From: Nemertoderma westbladi
Taxonomy: Eukaryota > Xenacoelomorpha > Nemertodermatida > Nemertodermatidae
Direction: 5' to 3'
NCBI GenBank assembly: GCA_032718475.1
Contig: JAUCBJ010006180.1
Coordinates: forward strand, 1 to 25,000
Length of the DNA: 25,000 nt
Under the pieces are notes generated by a model that ran no database searches, had not been told where the DNA came from, and saw nothing but the letters and a program-made list of their open reading frames with translations. Position 1 is the stretch's first letter. Each line of letters opens with the position of its first letter. Made by a program: the position numbers and the translations under genes. Of the stretch, positions 1 through 10,651 are shown piece by piece.

Positions 1-1250
1 ATTCCCTTCTTCCAAATACAGTAGAATAACAACGAAGAATTAAATAAATAATTACGAATGCTTGGATGTTGTGTACTATTACTATTGAATATAAGATACT
101 ATACGTATTCGGGATTTATCGAGGAATGTACAGAAAGCATGTTATATTGGGGTAATAACTGTATGACCTGTTGGTTACTTACTACTATTTATGCCTGTCT
201 TAATTGCCAGCACCCAGCAACTAAACCTGTGTAGGGCAGGTTAGCAACGACAACAATTTTATTCATTAATTTTAATCCCAGTATTGTTTCCTCCGCCACC
301 GATGGTAACTAATATTGTACAAACAATGGTATCTGGCTACTACACATTAATACCCACCAAGATATAGTAACTTTAACTTAACTTCATTCACGTAGTCCAT
401 TCATAAAAGTAAACTGCGACTGCAGGCGCAGGTAGGGGCCAGTCTTTTAAACCACAATTGGCTATTGTTTTTAATTGTGAATCCATTCTCATTCGCTATT
501 ATGAAAAGTTTGTGACGCGTGTGATATTAGAATGATAATAGGAGCCAAAAAGGGGTTAAATGTTGGATGGAACCCCAAACGTGACTAAACTATCTTGTAT
601 AAGACGTTATGGTAAGTCAGATTACGGGCTATACAGTAGATTAAGGTTTAGTTCATAGGTTTCGACGATTTTGGCTTGGTTATTTTTTAACAGCTTGGGG
701 TCTTGCACTGACTCTTATAGCGCCAATTATACAACCCAATATTATTACCATTTGTCACCATTGCCATCTGTCATTTACACCACACTTAGTGTTTTATACT
801 CACAATGTTATATATTTCCGGGTATTATTGAAGAAACGTTTGTTATTGGCCTAAAGTAGAAGGTGTATGAATACAGTATAATATTTGGTTATGATAGGAC
901 TAGTGTCTTCTGGCTTCTTCTATGTCAAAATATGGTAGAAAATGCAACAACAATTACTTTATTGCTTTTAACCTTGCCTGTAGTGAAAAAAATAGTTAAT
1001 TATTACTAATCGCTGATATTTACGTCGGCAATTAATCGATACTACTGTATTAATTAAGCGTTGTTTTCTTTTTACTTATATTTAGATATTTCAGAAATCA
1101 CATTTAAATATGAAATGTATGAAAATCTATTTAATAATATTATTTATGCCATTTGGTTATCAACAATAATGAGTCTTACTTAGTACTGTAGGCCTACACA
1201 TACAAGTAGGCCTACACCAAACGCAAATCAGGTTAAATAATTTACCATGT
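1..1250. other. AT-rich intergenic DNA, no gene seen
   Basis: No convincing coding region is visible. Short open stretches, such as one at 671-859 that begins with TTG, are AT-driven and have no recognisable protein content. The only local structure I see is a twelve-base palindrome-containing word, GTAGGCCTACAC, present twice around 1187-1217. I see no RNA gene. Confidence 0.6.
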
Positions 1251-1440
1251 TGGAGGATGGTTGGATATAACGGTGACAGTGGCTAACCGCTAATGCATCT
1301 AGCTGTCGATGGTTGGATAGACCGGTAACAGTGGCTAAAGCGTCTAGCTGTCCATGGTTGGATAGACCGGTAACAGTGGCTAAAGCGTCTAGCTGTCCAT
1401 GGTTGGATAGACCGGTAACAGTGGCTAACTCGTCTAGGTG
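1251..1440. repeat. 45-bp minisatellite, about 4 copies
   Basis: Tandem units have a 45-bp period; ACCGGTAACAGTGGCTAAAG starts at 1321 and again at 1366. The first copy is diverged (cgGTGACAGTGGCTAACC) and the last two are nearly identical, a normal pattern for a small array growing at one end. Because 45 is divisible by three, frames stay open across it on both strands, giving spurious peptides of about 70 residues. Confidence 0.9.
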
Positions 1441-2287
1441 CCGAGGTATTCAAGGTGATGCTGGGTTTGAGCATATATTTCAATATACATTTTGCCACGG
1501 TATATTAGAGCAACCTACTTGCTGTTATTGACACTGCGATAAAATGCGAAATAAGATGCCCCTCACAGCACCTGAAATAGATGAACATGAACAATACATT
1601 AAATATGCACATATTTTCCGCAACGGAATTCCATATGAGTATTGTTTGTTTGATAGTAGCTATTGTAGCAGGATACAGCAGTAACATTACATCACATTGA
1701 TTGGCCTGTTGTATTGGGCGAGCTGCCGCATAAATCGATCTACTTACACCGTTCTGGGGTCATTAATGATTTATTACTGAGTTGTAATAATTCATTTTCA
1801 TCCCAAGCAGTGCGTAAATAGCCTGCTTGATTTCATAAGTGATTACGCCACTGCATTTATATTCTTTGCGAGAGATTGCTTGTTGGTCGCTATCACCAAT
1901 CCCAGCACGCATGCACAACCCAGCACCAATTACTTATAAATATTTAAATAACCAACCAACATTCATTTAAACTATAATTTATTTAAGAACAGTAAATGAC
2001 CACTTGTGAAAATTAGCCAATATTTAACTATAATTATAGATAAATGATTAACCAATGGCAATAGGGATAGTTACTATTTTCCAATTGTTATGTTCAGGGT
2101 ATTTCTTACCTTAGATGATCATTTTTTAATTACAGTATTTAATTTTATTCCAAAATTCTCCCATAAAATTTGTTATCTGTGTTTGTGTTACTTTAGTTCA
2201 TATTTGCATCATCACAATATTTTAAAGAATTTTTTCAATTAATAAAATAATTATCAGACTTTTTTTTACATATGAAATAATCAGCCG
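1441..2287. other. Intergenic DNA upstream of the ABTB2/3-like gene
   Basis: AT-rich sequence with no convincing coding region. It should contain the promoter and any 5' untranslated exon of the downstream gene, but I see no clear TATA box or initiator. The last part, 2257-2284, has a T-rich run followed by CAG, described separately. Confidence 0.5.
2260..2284 (+). promoter_or_regulatory. Possible 3' splice (or trans-splice) acceptor before the ATG
   Basis: A run of eight T at about 2260-2268 is followed by CAG at 2282-2284, nine bases before the ATG at 2294. This resembles an animal 3' splice acceptor joining a 5' UTR exon, or a spliced-leader acceptor. An in-frame TGA at 2288-2290 lies between the AG and the ATG, so coding must start within this exon in either case. 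The tract between T-run and AG is not pyrimidine-pure, which weakens the case. Confidence 0.3.
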
Positions 2288-2293
2288 TGAACT

Positions 2294-5200
2294 ATGTTTT
2301 CGATTACTTTTCCTCACGAAAGTAAATCACAAAATGCCAAGCGATTAGAAGCGCACGCGAAACTCCTGTCCAATCAGAAACCAGCGGCTACAGGGACCCC
2401 AACCAGGGAGATGGCGAGCAGCTGTGACTTCTACGCCAATGAACCACTCCCACCAGAGCTGGCTCAGGTTTCCTGTGGCGATACAATGCAATTAGGGGAC
2501 GTTAGGGGCCCCCATGGAGAAAGATCTTGGCAGGAACATCATCAAACCGCCTCCCCTATTATAACAAACAACGAAATAAATTCCTCTCAGAACTATTTCC
2601 GTCATTTACACACCCGTTATACGGATCCGTTTATTATTAATTCCAGTTGCGCTGACTCACCTCATAAAAATGCCAAGGATTCGGATAGCAGTTATATAAA
2701 CAAACAGGAAAGTCATAAAAGTAAATCCCCGTCTGCGACTCAATTGGGGTATTATAAGGCGGATGCAGAGGAGAGTGCCGCCATTATTAGCTGGTGCAGC
2801 AGCACAGAAACTAGTTTAAACATGAGATTTAGTGGGAGTGTTGACGATGTGAGAGTAAACCGCGGATTCACGAGGGACAGTGGACTGGGGTCTACCCCCA
2901 CCGCCAGTGATTCTCCAGCGCAGTATGGCAGTCCAAATGGGAGTCTGAGTCACTATGGTTCCCAGGGCTGTTTGTCGGCGCGTTCAGTTCAAGGGAGTCT
3001 ACCTAGGTCTAACCAGAAACCGACTCAATTAAAAAACATTGATAACAAATTCGGCGACGTGACAGATAGAGAAAAAAACTTGGAGTTACCGAAATTAGAA
3101 TACTTGCCTTGGACCTTATCAGAGATCACGGCAATAATCGCGACAAATAACACAGAACTTACGTGTAATTCATATAATGATGACGTCATAAGCAGGATTG
3201 GGGAGTTAACACCACCAGCGTTGCTACGCATTGCCCAGGAAGCCCGCCGATTGGCTAGCAATCTGGGCGTTCTTACTCAACAAGATATTCACACTGCCAT
3301 ACGATTGGTCTTCCCCAAAGCTGTATCCGACTGTTGTCTTAGATATGCGATCCAAGCCAAGTCCTTATATGCGTTGTCGCAGCGGAGTCGAGGGTGCGAT
3401 GGTCGCAGCCATCGCGCTGGATTGTCGCTCTCTGTCGGATCATTCCATCGATGGATGATAGAAACCGATCTAGCCAATCACGTGACTGATTCTTCGGCCC
3501 TGTTTCTAACGGCTGCGATGGAGAAAGTAATTGAGGAAATATTCACGAGATGTTTACAGCGCTGCCATGGAGACTGCATCACATCGGATAGTCTCAAAGA
3601 GCGGTTACAAAGTGATGTATGTCTGTGGTCCGTCCTGCAACCATGGCAACACATACCGGCCGGTATGGACGCCCACGGACACATCGCAGTTAGTCTAGAC
3701 GTATTGGAAGCGAAAGCTAAGACGAGGAGGGGAACAAAAACTAACGGGAGTTTAATGACTCATCGCGAGATGGAGTTGAGTCTCAATGTTACAGAAGTGA
3801 ACTCTGTACCCGAACTTAGTGATTTAGTTGGTAAAGCGACGCATTACTTCAACTCGTGTCAAACTGGTATACAAGCCTTACACAGTGGCAGACGGTCGCC
3901 TATTGGCTGGACTGATCAATCCATTCACTGCCTTTATTACTTTCTATCATCAAACAGCAAACCAAAATCAATTTATAACAAGCCAATAGGGGCTTCGCCA
4001 TTATCAGAATGGCTAAGGATAGCTTTCTCATTGGTTGAACACCGGCGTTGTGTTATGGTAGACGAAGATGATGTGAAACAGGCCGCTAGGATTCTACTCC
4101 CCCAGACAGACTGCCCGCCGAGGCCGCTGCTATTCGCTGACTTTTCCCGTTGCGTTTCCCGCCAAATGGACTCGCGGGGCGCGATCAAGAGTTACAACCA
4201 AGAACTAGCCTTCCACATATTGAGTACCGGTCGCAGCGATATGGTGGTGGAAGCGGTGCGTCTACTCGGCCATTACGGACTCAATACGGCCAATCCCATG
4301 GGCATGACAGCTGTGATGGCTGCAGCAGTAGCAGGAGATGCCGCAATCCTACAAGCTATGCTAGACCTCTACCAACCTGACCTCAACCAATCAGTGCCGA
4401 GAGACACCCAAACCAACCCCACCGCCGATGCAGACACGGCGGGGTGGACAGCGATTCACTTCGCTGCCGCTAAGGGGCACCACGCAGTCGTTCAGTTACT
4501 CGTAGAACGAGGCGCTAGTTGCCATGGAGACCCAAGAGTTACTCGAGCAACAGGTGTATTGTCACCGTTACAACTAGCATCCGCCAACGGGTGTATCCCC
4601 ATCCTTGATATTCTCCTAAGCAACGGAGCTGACCCTCTGTGGTCTGTCACTAGGAAACAACGCCATCTAGCTGCAGCTGAAAGCCAACCGACTCTGAACT
4701 CATACGCGCTCGCTGCAGCTCACGGACGTACAGACGCGCTAAAATTACTGCTAAACTACCCGGTTGGTGAAAGAAATGCGAAAGCGAAGTTAACACTGGA
4801 AGAAGTGCTAAGTGGGGAGACAACGTTAAACATAGATGCCCGCCAGGCGTTGAGACGGGAAGCCTTACGGGAAGCGATGCATTACGCCGGGGAGAACGGG
4901 TTTACGGACTCGGTTATACTGCTACGGGAGGAAGGGATACCGTGGACGTTACCAGCCTGGACGCAGTGCATGGAGTCCGCGGTTACATTCGCGAATAAGT
5001 CGACGCAACTCGCGCTGTTACGTCAGTTCACTTCCGTCGAACCATCCGTATCGCAATGCGGCGAGGTGCTTCCGCAAGTGTTCGCGCTACTACGCAGGTC
5101 CAGGAACGACGCGGAATTATTCTGTTTAACCGGCGCAGCTTTGGCGCGGCTATACGGAAAGGATCCAATAGCGGCTATAGTACCGGCTCGAAGGAGCACC

Positions 5201-5758
5201 TCGGTGGTCATAGATCCCAGGTTTATTAATGTCGCGGAAAGTTGCGATACCAAGGTAACGGTGCAAGGTGCGCCGGTTCTACTCCATAAAGTCGTTCTAC
5301 TGGAAACCCAATCCGATAGACTAAGGCTACACGCGGCGCCAGACTATTTCTCAGACATTGACGACGTTTCTTATGATACTTTCTTACTGATTCTGCAGTA
5401 CCTTTATGGTTGTAACGCCAATGACTTACTGGGTCGCTGCACAAGTAAGGAACTAGTGGACATGTTGCACGCCTCCACATCCTACGGTTTGGAGTGTCTT
5501 ACACTTGACATTCAGGTGCAATTGACTCGCTTGTTAAACCCAGAAAACGTTGTCACTTTGTACAAAATAGTTAGGAGTCTCAATTTACAGGATATGCTGC
5601 AATATTGTTTAGGTTTTTTTCTGCAAAATTTTCCTTGTCTGACACAACAGGATGCATTTAAAAGACTTTGTTTCAAACATTCGGGAAAACGAATTTCCGA
5701 CGATTTCATCAACAAATTACAAAAAGTGTTATCTCTCAGACTGGGAGAAATTTGTTGA
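2294..5758 (+). CDS. ABTB2/3: ABTB2/ABTB3 (BTBD11)-family ankyrin-repeat and BTB protein
   Basis: Single uninterrupted ORF of 1154 residues, slightly longer than human ABTB2 and BTBD11 (about 1000-1100). Residues 1-265 are Ser-rich and probably disordered, with a DSGLGS motif at 195-200. Residues 271-455 start at LPW and carry histone-fold-like segments: an H2B-like helix near 328-341 (TQQDIHTAIRLVFP) and an H2A-like stretch from 376 (GLSLSVGSFHRW). A further H2B-like helix sits at 589-603. Ankyrin repeats follow at about 662-695, 717-749, 754-786 and 800-832, then a BTB domain near 980-1085 and a BACK-like tail. Family members act as CUL3 substrate adaptors or scaffolds; BTBD11 is known at inhibitory-neuron synapses. 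The start is fixed by an in-frame TGA at 2288-2290. An intron-free frame is unusual for this family. ABTB2 and ABTB3 cannot be separated here. Confidence 0.93.
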   Translation: MFSITFPHESKSQNAKRLEAHAKLLSNQKPAATGTPTREMASSCDFYANEPLPPELAQVSCGDTMQLGDVRGPHGERSWQEHHQTASPIITNNEINSSQNYFRHLHTRYTDPFIINSSCADSPHKNAKDSDSSYINKQESHKSKSPSATQLGYYKADAEESAAIISWCSSTETSLNMRFSGSVDDVRVNRGFTRDSGLGSTPTASDSPAQYGSPNGSLSHYGSQGCLSARSVQGSLPRSNQKPTQLKNIDNKFGDVTDREKNLELPKLEYLPWTLSEITAIIATNNTELTCNSYNDDVISRIGELTPPALLRIAQEARRLASNLGVLTQQDIHTAIRLVFPKAVSDCCLRYAIQAKSLYALSQRSRGCDGRSHRAGLSLSVGSFHRWMIETDLANHVTDSSALFLTAAMEKVIEEIFTRCLQRCHGDCITSDSLKERLQSDVCLWSVLQPWQHIPAGMDAHGHIAVSLDVLEAKAKTRRGTKTNGSLMTHREMELSLNVTEVNSVPELSDLVGKATHYFNSCQTGIQALHSGRRSPIGWTDQSIHCLYYFLSSNSKPKSIYNKPIGASPLSEWLRIAFSLVEHRRCVMVDEDDVKQAARILLPQTDCPPRPLLFADFSRCVSRQMDSRGAIKSYNQELAFHILSTGRSDMVVEAVRLLGHYGLNTANPMGMTAVMAAAVAGDAAILQAMLDLYQPDLNQSVPRDTQTNPTADADTAGWTAIHFAAAKGHHAVVQLLVERGASCHGDPRVTRATGVLSPLQLASANGCIPILDILLSNGADPLWSVTRKQRHLAAAESQPTLNSYALAAAHGRTDALKLLLNYPVGERNAKAKLTLEEVLSGETTLNIDARQALRREALREAMHYAGENGFTDSVILLREEGIPWTLPAWTQCMESAVTFANKSTQLALLRQFTSVEPSVSQCGEVLPQVFALLRRSRNDAELFCLTGAALARLYGKDPIAAIVPARRSTSVVIDPRFINVAESCDTKVTVQGAPVLLHKVVLLETQSDRLRLHAAPDYFSDIDDVSYDTFLLILQYLYGCNANDLLGRCTSKELVDMLHASTSYGLECLTLDIQVQLTRLLNPENVVTLYKIVRSLNLQDMLQYCLGFFLQNFPCLTQQDAFKRLCFKHSGKRISDDFINKLQKVLSLRLGEIC

Positions 5759-5778
5759 AGATTATTTTAATTTATTAT

Positions 5779-5784
5779 AATAAA
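5779..5784 (+). terminator. AATAAA polyadenylation signal of the ABTB2/3-like gene
   Basis: A canonical AATAAA lies 20 bases after the TGA stop. Further AATAAA hexamers at 5880-5885 and 5890-5895 could give a longer 3' UTR. This is a pattern match; the cleavage site is not shown. Confidence 0.55.
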
Positions 5785-6666
5785 TGTGTGACATTCCAAA
5801 CTGAATATTCTATGTGATGGGAAACATCTGTGTGAATAGCAAATTAAATTATTTGTTTTATAATAATTGTTGTTTAGTTAATAAATTGAAATAAATAGTA
5901 TATTATCACTGATACTCATTTTTAGAGTTGAATGTTTTCACATTGAGTGCAATTTAACTACTGAGTTACCAAGTTTGACAATATAAATTGTACTTATGTC
6001 AATCAACACAATTATTGACGAATCATAATTAACTAATTTAAATGGTGGGAAAAAAGTATACTTATTAATTATTTAATTAGCGTAATTAATTATTGGCAAG
6101 CGGAGCGAGACAAATAAGAAAGCAAGACAAAAAACCCCGACGAATAACGAGACCACATTGTCGACGGTTTCACTTTTCTCGCCTTTCGTAGAAAAATAAA
6201 ATACGCAACGTGAACGGTTTTCTTGCGGATTGTCAATTTTGATGTGAGACCCTATGATGATATTATACTATTCTAGAATATTAAATAACATGTGGAAGCC
6301 TTCAGCGCTATGTATTTTAATGCAATATTATTAGTTTCATGGAAATTTCTTTGAAATGCAATTCGTACATTACTATTTTTGTTGACAAGAAAATTGTTCT
6401 TTTTTGTCAAACTTGTTAACGAATTTGAAAAAAAAATTTGATAAATAAAGGTCTTTAACAATTAGGCCCTTATATACTAATACACATTTATATCGCCAGC
6501 TCACTTTATCGGCTTCCATGCCATCGCAGTTGTACCGGTATACATTTTGTTATATTTATTGCCATTAGGCACGTGGCACACCTTGGACTGCTTGTTTGGA
6601 CATCTTGGTGAAGAAAAATAAACACCTATTCTGTTTGCATATTTGAGTTTGCATAGATTTCGTTTC
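5785..6666. other. Intergenic DNA, no gene seen
   Basis: AT-rich sequence with occasional more balanced stretches (6090-6250). Open frames here are about 60 codons long, lysine/asparagine-rich and unlike any protein I recognise. Downstream AATAAA hexamers near 5880-5895 may belong to the upstream gene. Confidence 0.55.
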
Positions 6667-6710
6667 AATTTATTTGACTTTGGGCACCAAAGCACAAAGT
6701 CAAATAAATT
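6667..6710. repeat. Perfect 16-bp inverted repeat, 12-base loop
   Basis: AATTTATTTGACTTTG at 6667-6682 is the exact reverse complement of CAAAGTCAAATAAATT at 6695-6710. The stem is perfect and would make a stable hairpin in DNA or RNA. It abuts the AT-rich tract starting near 6701. It could be a remnant of a small inverted-repeat transposon; no target duplication is evident. Confidence 0.75.
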
Positions 6711-6825
6711 AATTAAATTATTAAATAAAATAATTAAATATATTAAATAATAAATAAAAATAAAAAAATAAATAATTAAATTAATTAAAAATTAAATTAA
6801 ATAAAAATTAAATATTAAAATTATT
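6701..6825. repeat. AT-only low-complexity tract
   Basis: About 125 bases consist almost only of A and T in AATTAAAT and AAATAAAT words. It is simple-sequence DNA with no coding content. A similar, shorter AAATAGTAAATA tract occurs at about 7981-8030. Confidence 0.85.
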
Positions 6826-6991
6826 TCACGGACCCTGCAAAATAAATATAATTAATATAGTTTGAGCTCACAAAGAATTATAAATTCAAATATTGATGAT
6901 ACAGTATATCGATAATTTTCTAACATTAATTAATTATTTAAATAGTAAATAATTACAGGTTTCTGGGACATGGACATGGTGTATATGGGAT

Positions 6992-6993
<2 letters not shown>

Positions 6994-7023
<30 letters not shown>
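6994..7023. repeat. G30 homopolymer
   Basis: Thirty consecutive G on the plus strand, flanked on both sides by CATGGTGTA words (near 6976 and 7025). Long G runs can form quadruplexes and are prone to length error in sequencing, so the exact length is uncertain. Confidence 0.8.
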
Positions 7024-7025
<2 letters not shown>

Positions 7026-7049
7026 TGGTGTACAGGCGGACTATTTACT

Positions 7050-7115
7050 AGAAAATAGGCTGCGTCTTTGTGGAACGCTGCTCCATCTTTACTTCTAAAG
7101 TTAGCTGCTAGAGGG
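7050..7115 (-). repeat. Inverted relic of the 24.3-25.0 kb repeat family
   Basis: AGGCTGCGTCTTTGTGG near 7064 is almost the reverse complement of CCACAAAGACACAGCCT near 24,336. GCTAGAGGGCCAA near 7108 is the reverse complement of TTGGCCCTCTAGC near 24,720. Two separate words in matching orientation support a dispersed repeat family with a copy here on the minus strand. Confidence 0.6.
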
Positions 7116-8110
7116 CCAACTAATTAGTATTTATCTACTAATTATCTGTGATCTTTAACTAAGAAAACTGAGTATGTATGTACTGTATACCTTCGCAAAC
7201 CATTTTGTTCGAAAAATATGGGAATTTTTGTGCAAGTCGGTTTTTTTTCAAAATTTGTAAAGATTTTAAGGATTTTTATGACAAATATCTCATGTAGAAG
7301 GATTTCTAGTACCAACTGGGCTGTAGTTCTCGGTCCAAGAGTTTGGCCCAATGAATCTAGATAATGTAGGCTATCTTCTGTGACAATTTCAACACAAAAT
7401 TATTGTTTTTTGAAAAATTTATGGGGGTTTTAGTATGTTCGGGCTATATTTCTGGAATCATATACTTAGAGGTAGACAAAGAGAAGCAGCTACATAACGG
7501 ATCAAAGAACATCCAAATGGACATGTTTTACAAAACCAATACTCACGACTGTAGCCCTATAGATGCTGAACATTTTAGTAGATGTTTGATAATAATTGAG
7601 TGAAAAATTAAAAAGTAGTTCTGGAATTTAGTGAGGAAAAATGTACAAATCGGCAAACTGAGAAAAAGGTTGTTTTATACAGAGAGTCATGAATATAAGC
7701 AATAAATTATGTTGTTGAAAAGTTCTGTTTTGAGGTGGAAAAATTATTCAATGGTAAAAACCGATGTCATCATATGAAAGACCTTCTATGAAACCACAAA
7801 AGTAGAAGAAAAAAAAATTTTAAATTTTCAGAAAATTGGAAAATTTTGCAGTCTCAGGGGGTGATACACCCATTAATACACTTTCTTATTAAGCTCTCGT
7901 GAAGTGTGGTCTCCGAAGTCAGGTCTGCTCTCTCGAAGACCTTCGGATACGTAAGGGGAAACGTTGCCATGGGCAGCGTTAAATAGTAAATAAATAAATA
8001 GTAAATAAATAATAAATAAATAGTAAATAGCGCTTTGTTGTCCGGATCGTTAATTATCCGCAAATAAGGAGCCAGAAACGGCTAAGGCCGTAACGGTCGA
8101 ATAAGGTCTA
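7116..8110. other. Intergenic DNA, no gene seen
   Basis: AT-rich DNA with open frames of 60-70 codons that show no recognisable domain. A more GC-balanced patch at 7855-7975 might be a transposon relic, but I cannot assign it. An AAATAGTAAATA simple repeat occupies about 7981-8030. Confidence 0.5.
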
Positions 8111-8170
8111 GGTCTGTAAATATGTCGGGGTGCGATAAAAGGTCTGTAAATATGTCGGGGTGCGATAAAA
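8111..8170. repeat. Perfect 30-bp tandem duplication
   Basis: GGTCTGTAAATATGTCGGGG plus ten further bases (TGCGATAAAA) at 8111-8140 is repeated exactly at 8141-8170. Identity implies a recent duplication. Confidence 0.95.
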
Positions 8171-8302
8171 GTCGGTTATTTTTAAATAACTTAATAATAA
8201 ACTTAATAATTATTTCTAAATGATCAACCCACTTTATTTATTTAATTTATTTATTTAATTCATGCTCATCATTATTAAAAATAACGGCACATCGTATGTA
8301 AG

Positions 8303-9108
8303 TACACCATGACCCGTAATATAGTGTCATTTTCTGATGACACGGACCCCCCCCTCCCCCCAAAATTTTTCAACAAATCTTTATCATATTGCTTGAAATT
8401 TGAAACACAACTAGTTCAACTCACCGTGGTTGTTACCATGAAGCCTGGAATTTTCGATTTCGCCTTTCGCTTTTTTTAATAACCGTTTTAATAAAGTGTC
8501 TTTTGGCGAAATCGCACCCTCCGTAACGTGGCCATTCTAATTAATTATTTTATATCAATAGAAAGCTTGCGTGACTAAGGATTCCAAATATGTAAAAATA
8601 TCTGAATTTCGTTGAGAAACAGCTGAGCAATAGGCGTTCAAAGATTGCCAGAATTATAGTTCGCCATAATCAGATATTATATTGTGTAGCTATTCCATAC
8701 ATACTGTTAGCAAAATGTCCCAGAACATCGTGTATTTATTAAATAGAATAAATAGCCTTTAGCGAACGATACTTATTGTAATCTGTTTCTCAACGAAACT
8801 CAGACATTGTTACATAATTGGAATCCTTGTAACGCAAGCGTTCTATTGATATAAAATAATTAATTAGAATGGCCACGTTACGGAGGGTGCGATTTCGCAA
8901 AATATACTTTATTAAAACGCTTATAAAAAGCGGCAAAATCTAAAATTTAGGCTTCATGGTAACAACCACGGTGAGTTGAACTACCGGTAATGTGTTTCAA
9001 ATTTCAAGCAATATGATAAAGATTTGTTGAAAAATCTGGGAGGGGGGGGGGGGGGGGGGGGGGGTCCGTGTCATCAGAAAATGACACAATATTACGGGAC
9101 ATGGGGTA
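8303..9108. mobile_element. Non-autonomous long-TIR transposon (MITE-like), about 0.8 kb
   Basis: A left arm at 8303-8624 and right arm at 8781-9108 are imperfect inverted repeats of about 325 bp enclosing 156 bp. Paired words include GACCCGTAAT (8311-8320) with ATTACGGGAC (9091-9100), and GTTGAGAAAC (8611-8620) with GTTTCTCAAC (8785-8794). Both ends sit at a TA dinucleotide (8303-8304, 9107-9108), which would fit a TA target duplication of the Tc1/mariner type; two bases are weak evidence. No transposase is encoded. A C-rich tract near 8344-8362 is mirrored by G23 at 9042-9064. The arms differ by scattered substitutions, so the insertion is not brand new. Confidence 0.85.
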
Positions 9109-9217
9109 TAAAATAAATGTAGCACAAAAAAAAACTCCGTTATAAGATGAGGAAATAAACTTCAGGAATCGGAATCTCAATATTCATAAACCATCACAAT
9201 TATATACAGTAATCCAC

Positions 9218-9225
9218 AATAACAG
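9218..9225. repeat. Left target-site duplication AATAACAG
   Basis: Eight bases directly left of the foldback element, identical to 12512-12519 directly right of it. Confidence 0.8.
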
Positions 9226-9587
9226 GGGTCAGAGTAAAACGCGGATCCGGATCAGGATCCGGATTCTATCATTTAACATTGTCCCTATGGAAGTCGACTG
9301 AATTTACATTTTTAGGGTGTAATCTGCGGATCCGTGCACTGCTAAATTTACCGAATCCGTAACCGAGTGTAAAATGCGGATTGGCCTTTTTTTCAGATCC
9401 GGAACGGAGTGTAAAGCGCGGATTCATGTTTTAGGCTAAATCCTGAACGGAGTGTAAAACGCGGATTCATTTTTCTACTGAATCCGGGATTGGGTGTAAA
9501 ATACGGATTCAGGTTTATTACAAAGTTTTATTAAATCCGGGAAGGGGTGTAAAATGCGGATTCAAGTTAATTACCATGTTTTATTGG

Positions 9588-10579
9588 ATCCGGAATGGAG
9601 TGTAAAACGCGGATTCTCGTTAATTACCAAGTTTTGTTGGATCCGGAATGGAGTGTAAAACACGGATTTTCGTTAATTACCAAGTTTTATTGGATCCGGA
9701 ATGGAGTGTAAAACACGGATTTACGTTAATTATCAAGTTTTATTGGATCCGGAATGGAGTGTAAAACACGGATTTACGTTAATTATCAAGTTTTATTGGA
9801 TCCGGAATGGAGTGTAAAACACGGATTTACGTTAATTACCAAGTTTTATTGGATCCGGAATGGAGTGTAAAATACGGATTTACGTTAATTACCAAGTTTT
9901 ATTGGATCCGGAATGGAGTGTAAAACACGGATTTACGTTAATTACCAAGTTTTATTGGATCCGGAATGGAGTGTAAAACACGGATTTACGTTAATTACCA
10001 AGTTTTATTGGATCCGGAATGGAGTGTAAAACACGGATTTACGTTAATTACCAAGTTTTATTGGATCCGGAATGGAGTGTAAAACACGGATTTACGTTAA
10101 TTACCAAGTTTTATTGGATCCGGAATGGAGTGTAAAACACGGATTTCGTTAATTACCAAGTTTTATTGGATCCGGAATGGAGTGTAAAATACGGATTTAC
10201 GTTAATTACCAAGTTTTATTGGATCCGGAATGGAGTGTAAAACACGGATTTACGTTAATTACCAAGTTTTATTGGATCCGGAATGGAGTGTAAAACACGG
10301 ATTTACGTTAATTACCAAGTTTTATTGGATCCGGAATGGAGTGTAAAACACGGATTTTCGTTAATTACCAAGTTTTATTGGATCCGGAATGGAGTGTAAA
10401 ACACGGATTTTCGTTAATTACCAAGTTTTATTGGATCCGGAATGGAGTGTAAAACACGGATTTCGTTAATTACCAAGTTTTATTGGATCCGGAATGTGTA
10501 CCGTGTTAATTACCAAGTTTTATTGGATCCGGGAAGGGGTGTAAAACGCGGATTCAAGTTAATTAGTAAGTTTTAATGA
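9588..10579 (+). repeat. Left 53-bp tandem array of the foldback element
   Basis: Units of 53 bp start near GGATCCGGAATGGAGTGTAA and run through a CGGATTTACGTTAATTACC part to CAAGTTTTATT; consecutive CCGGAATGG words lie at 9961 and 10014. About 18 close copies are preceded (9240-9588) by diverged, irregular copies towards the element end. Each unit holds ATCCG and CGGAT as a short internal inverted repeat. The innermost unit (near 10,528) has the variant GGGAAGGGG. Confidence 0.95.
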
Positions 10580-10651
10580 ACAATTTGTAAAACGCATATG
10601 CAATAAAGACCCAGACCCTCATCTAGTTACAATTATTAATTAGTGCAATGT

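Noticed and set aside
671-859. 62-codon frame in the first intergenic stretch
   Set aside because: Begins with TTG, lies in AT-rich DNA and has no recognisable content.
9224-9230. hAT-type CAGGGGT end for the foldback element
   Set aside because: The right end reads TTGGGGT on its own strand, and the flanks would no longer be duplicated; AATAACAG as target duplication fits better.
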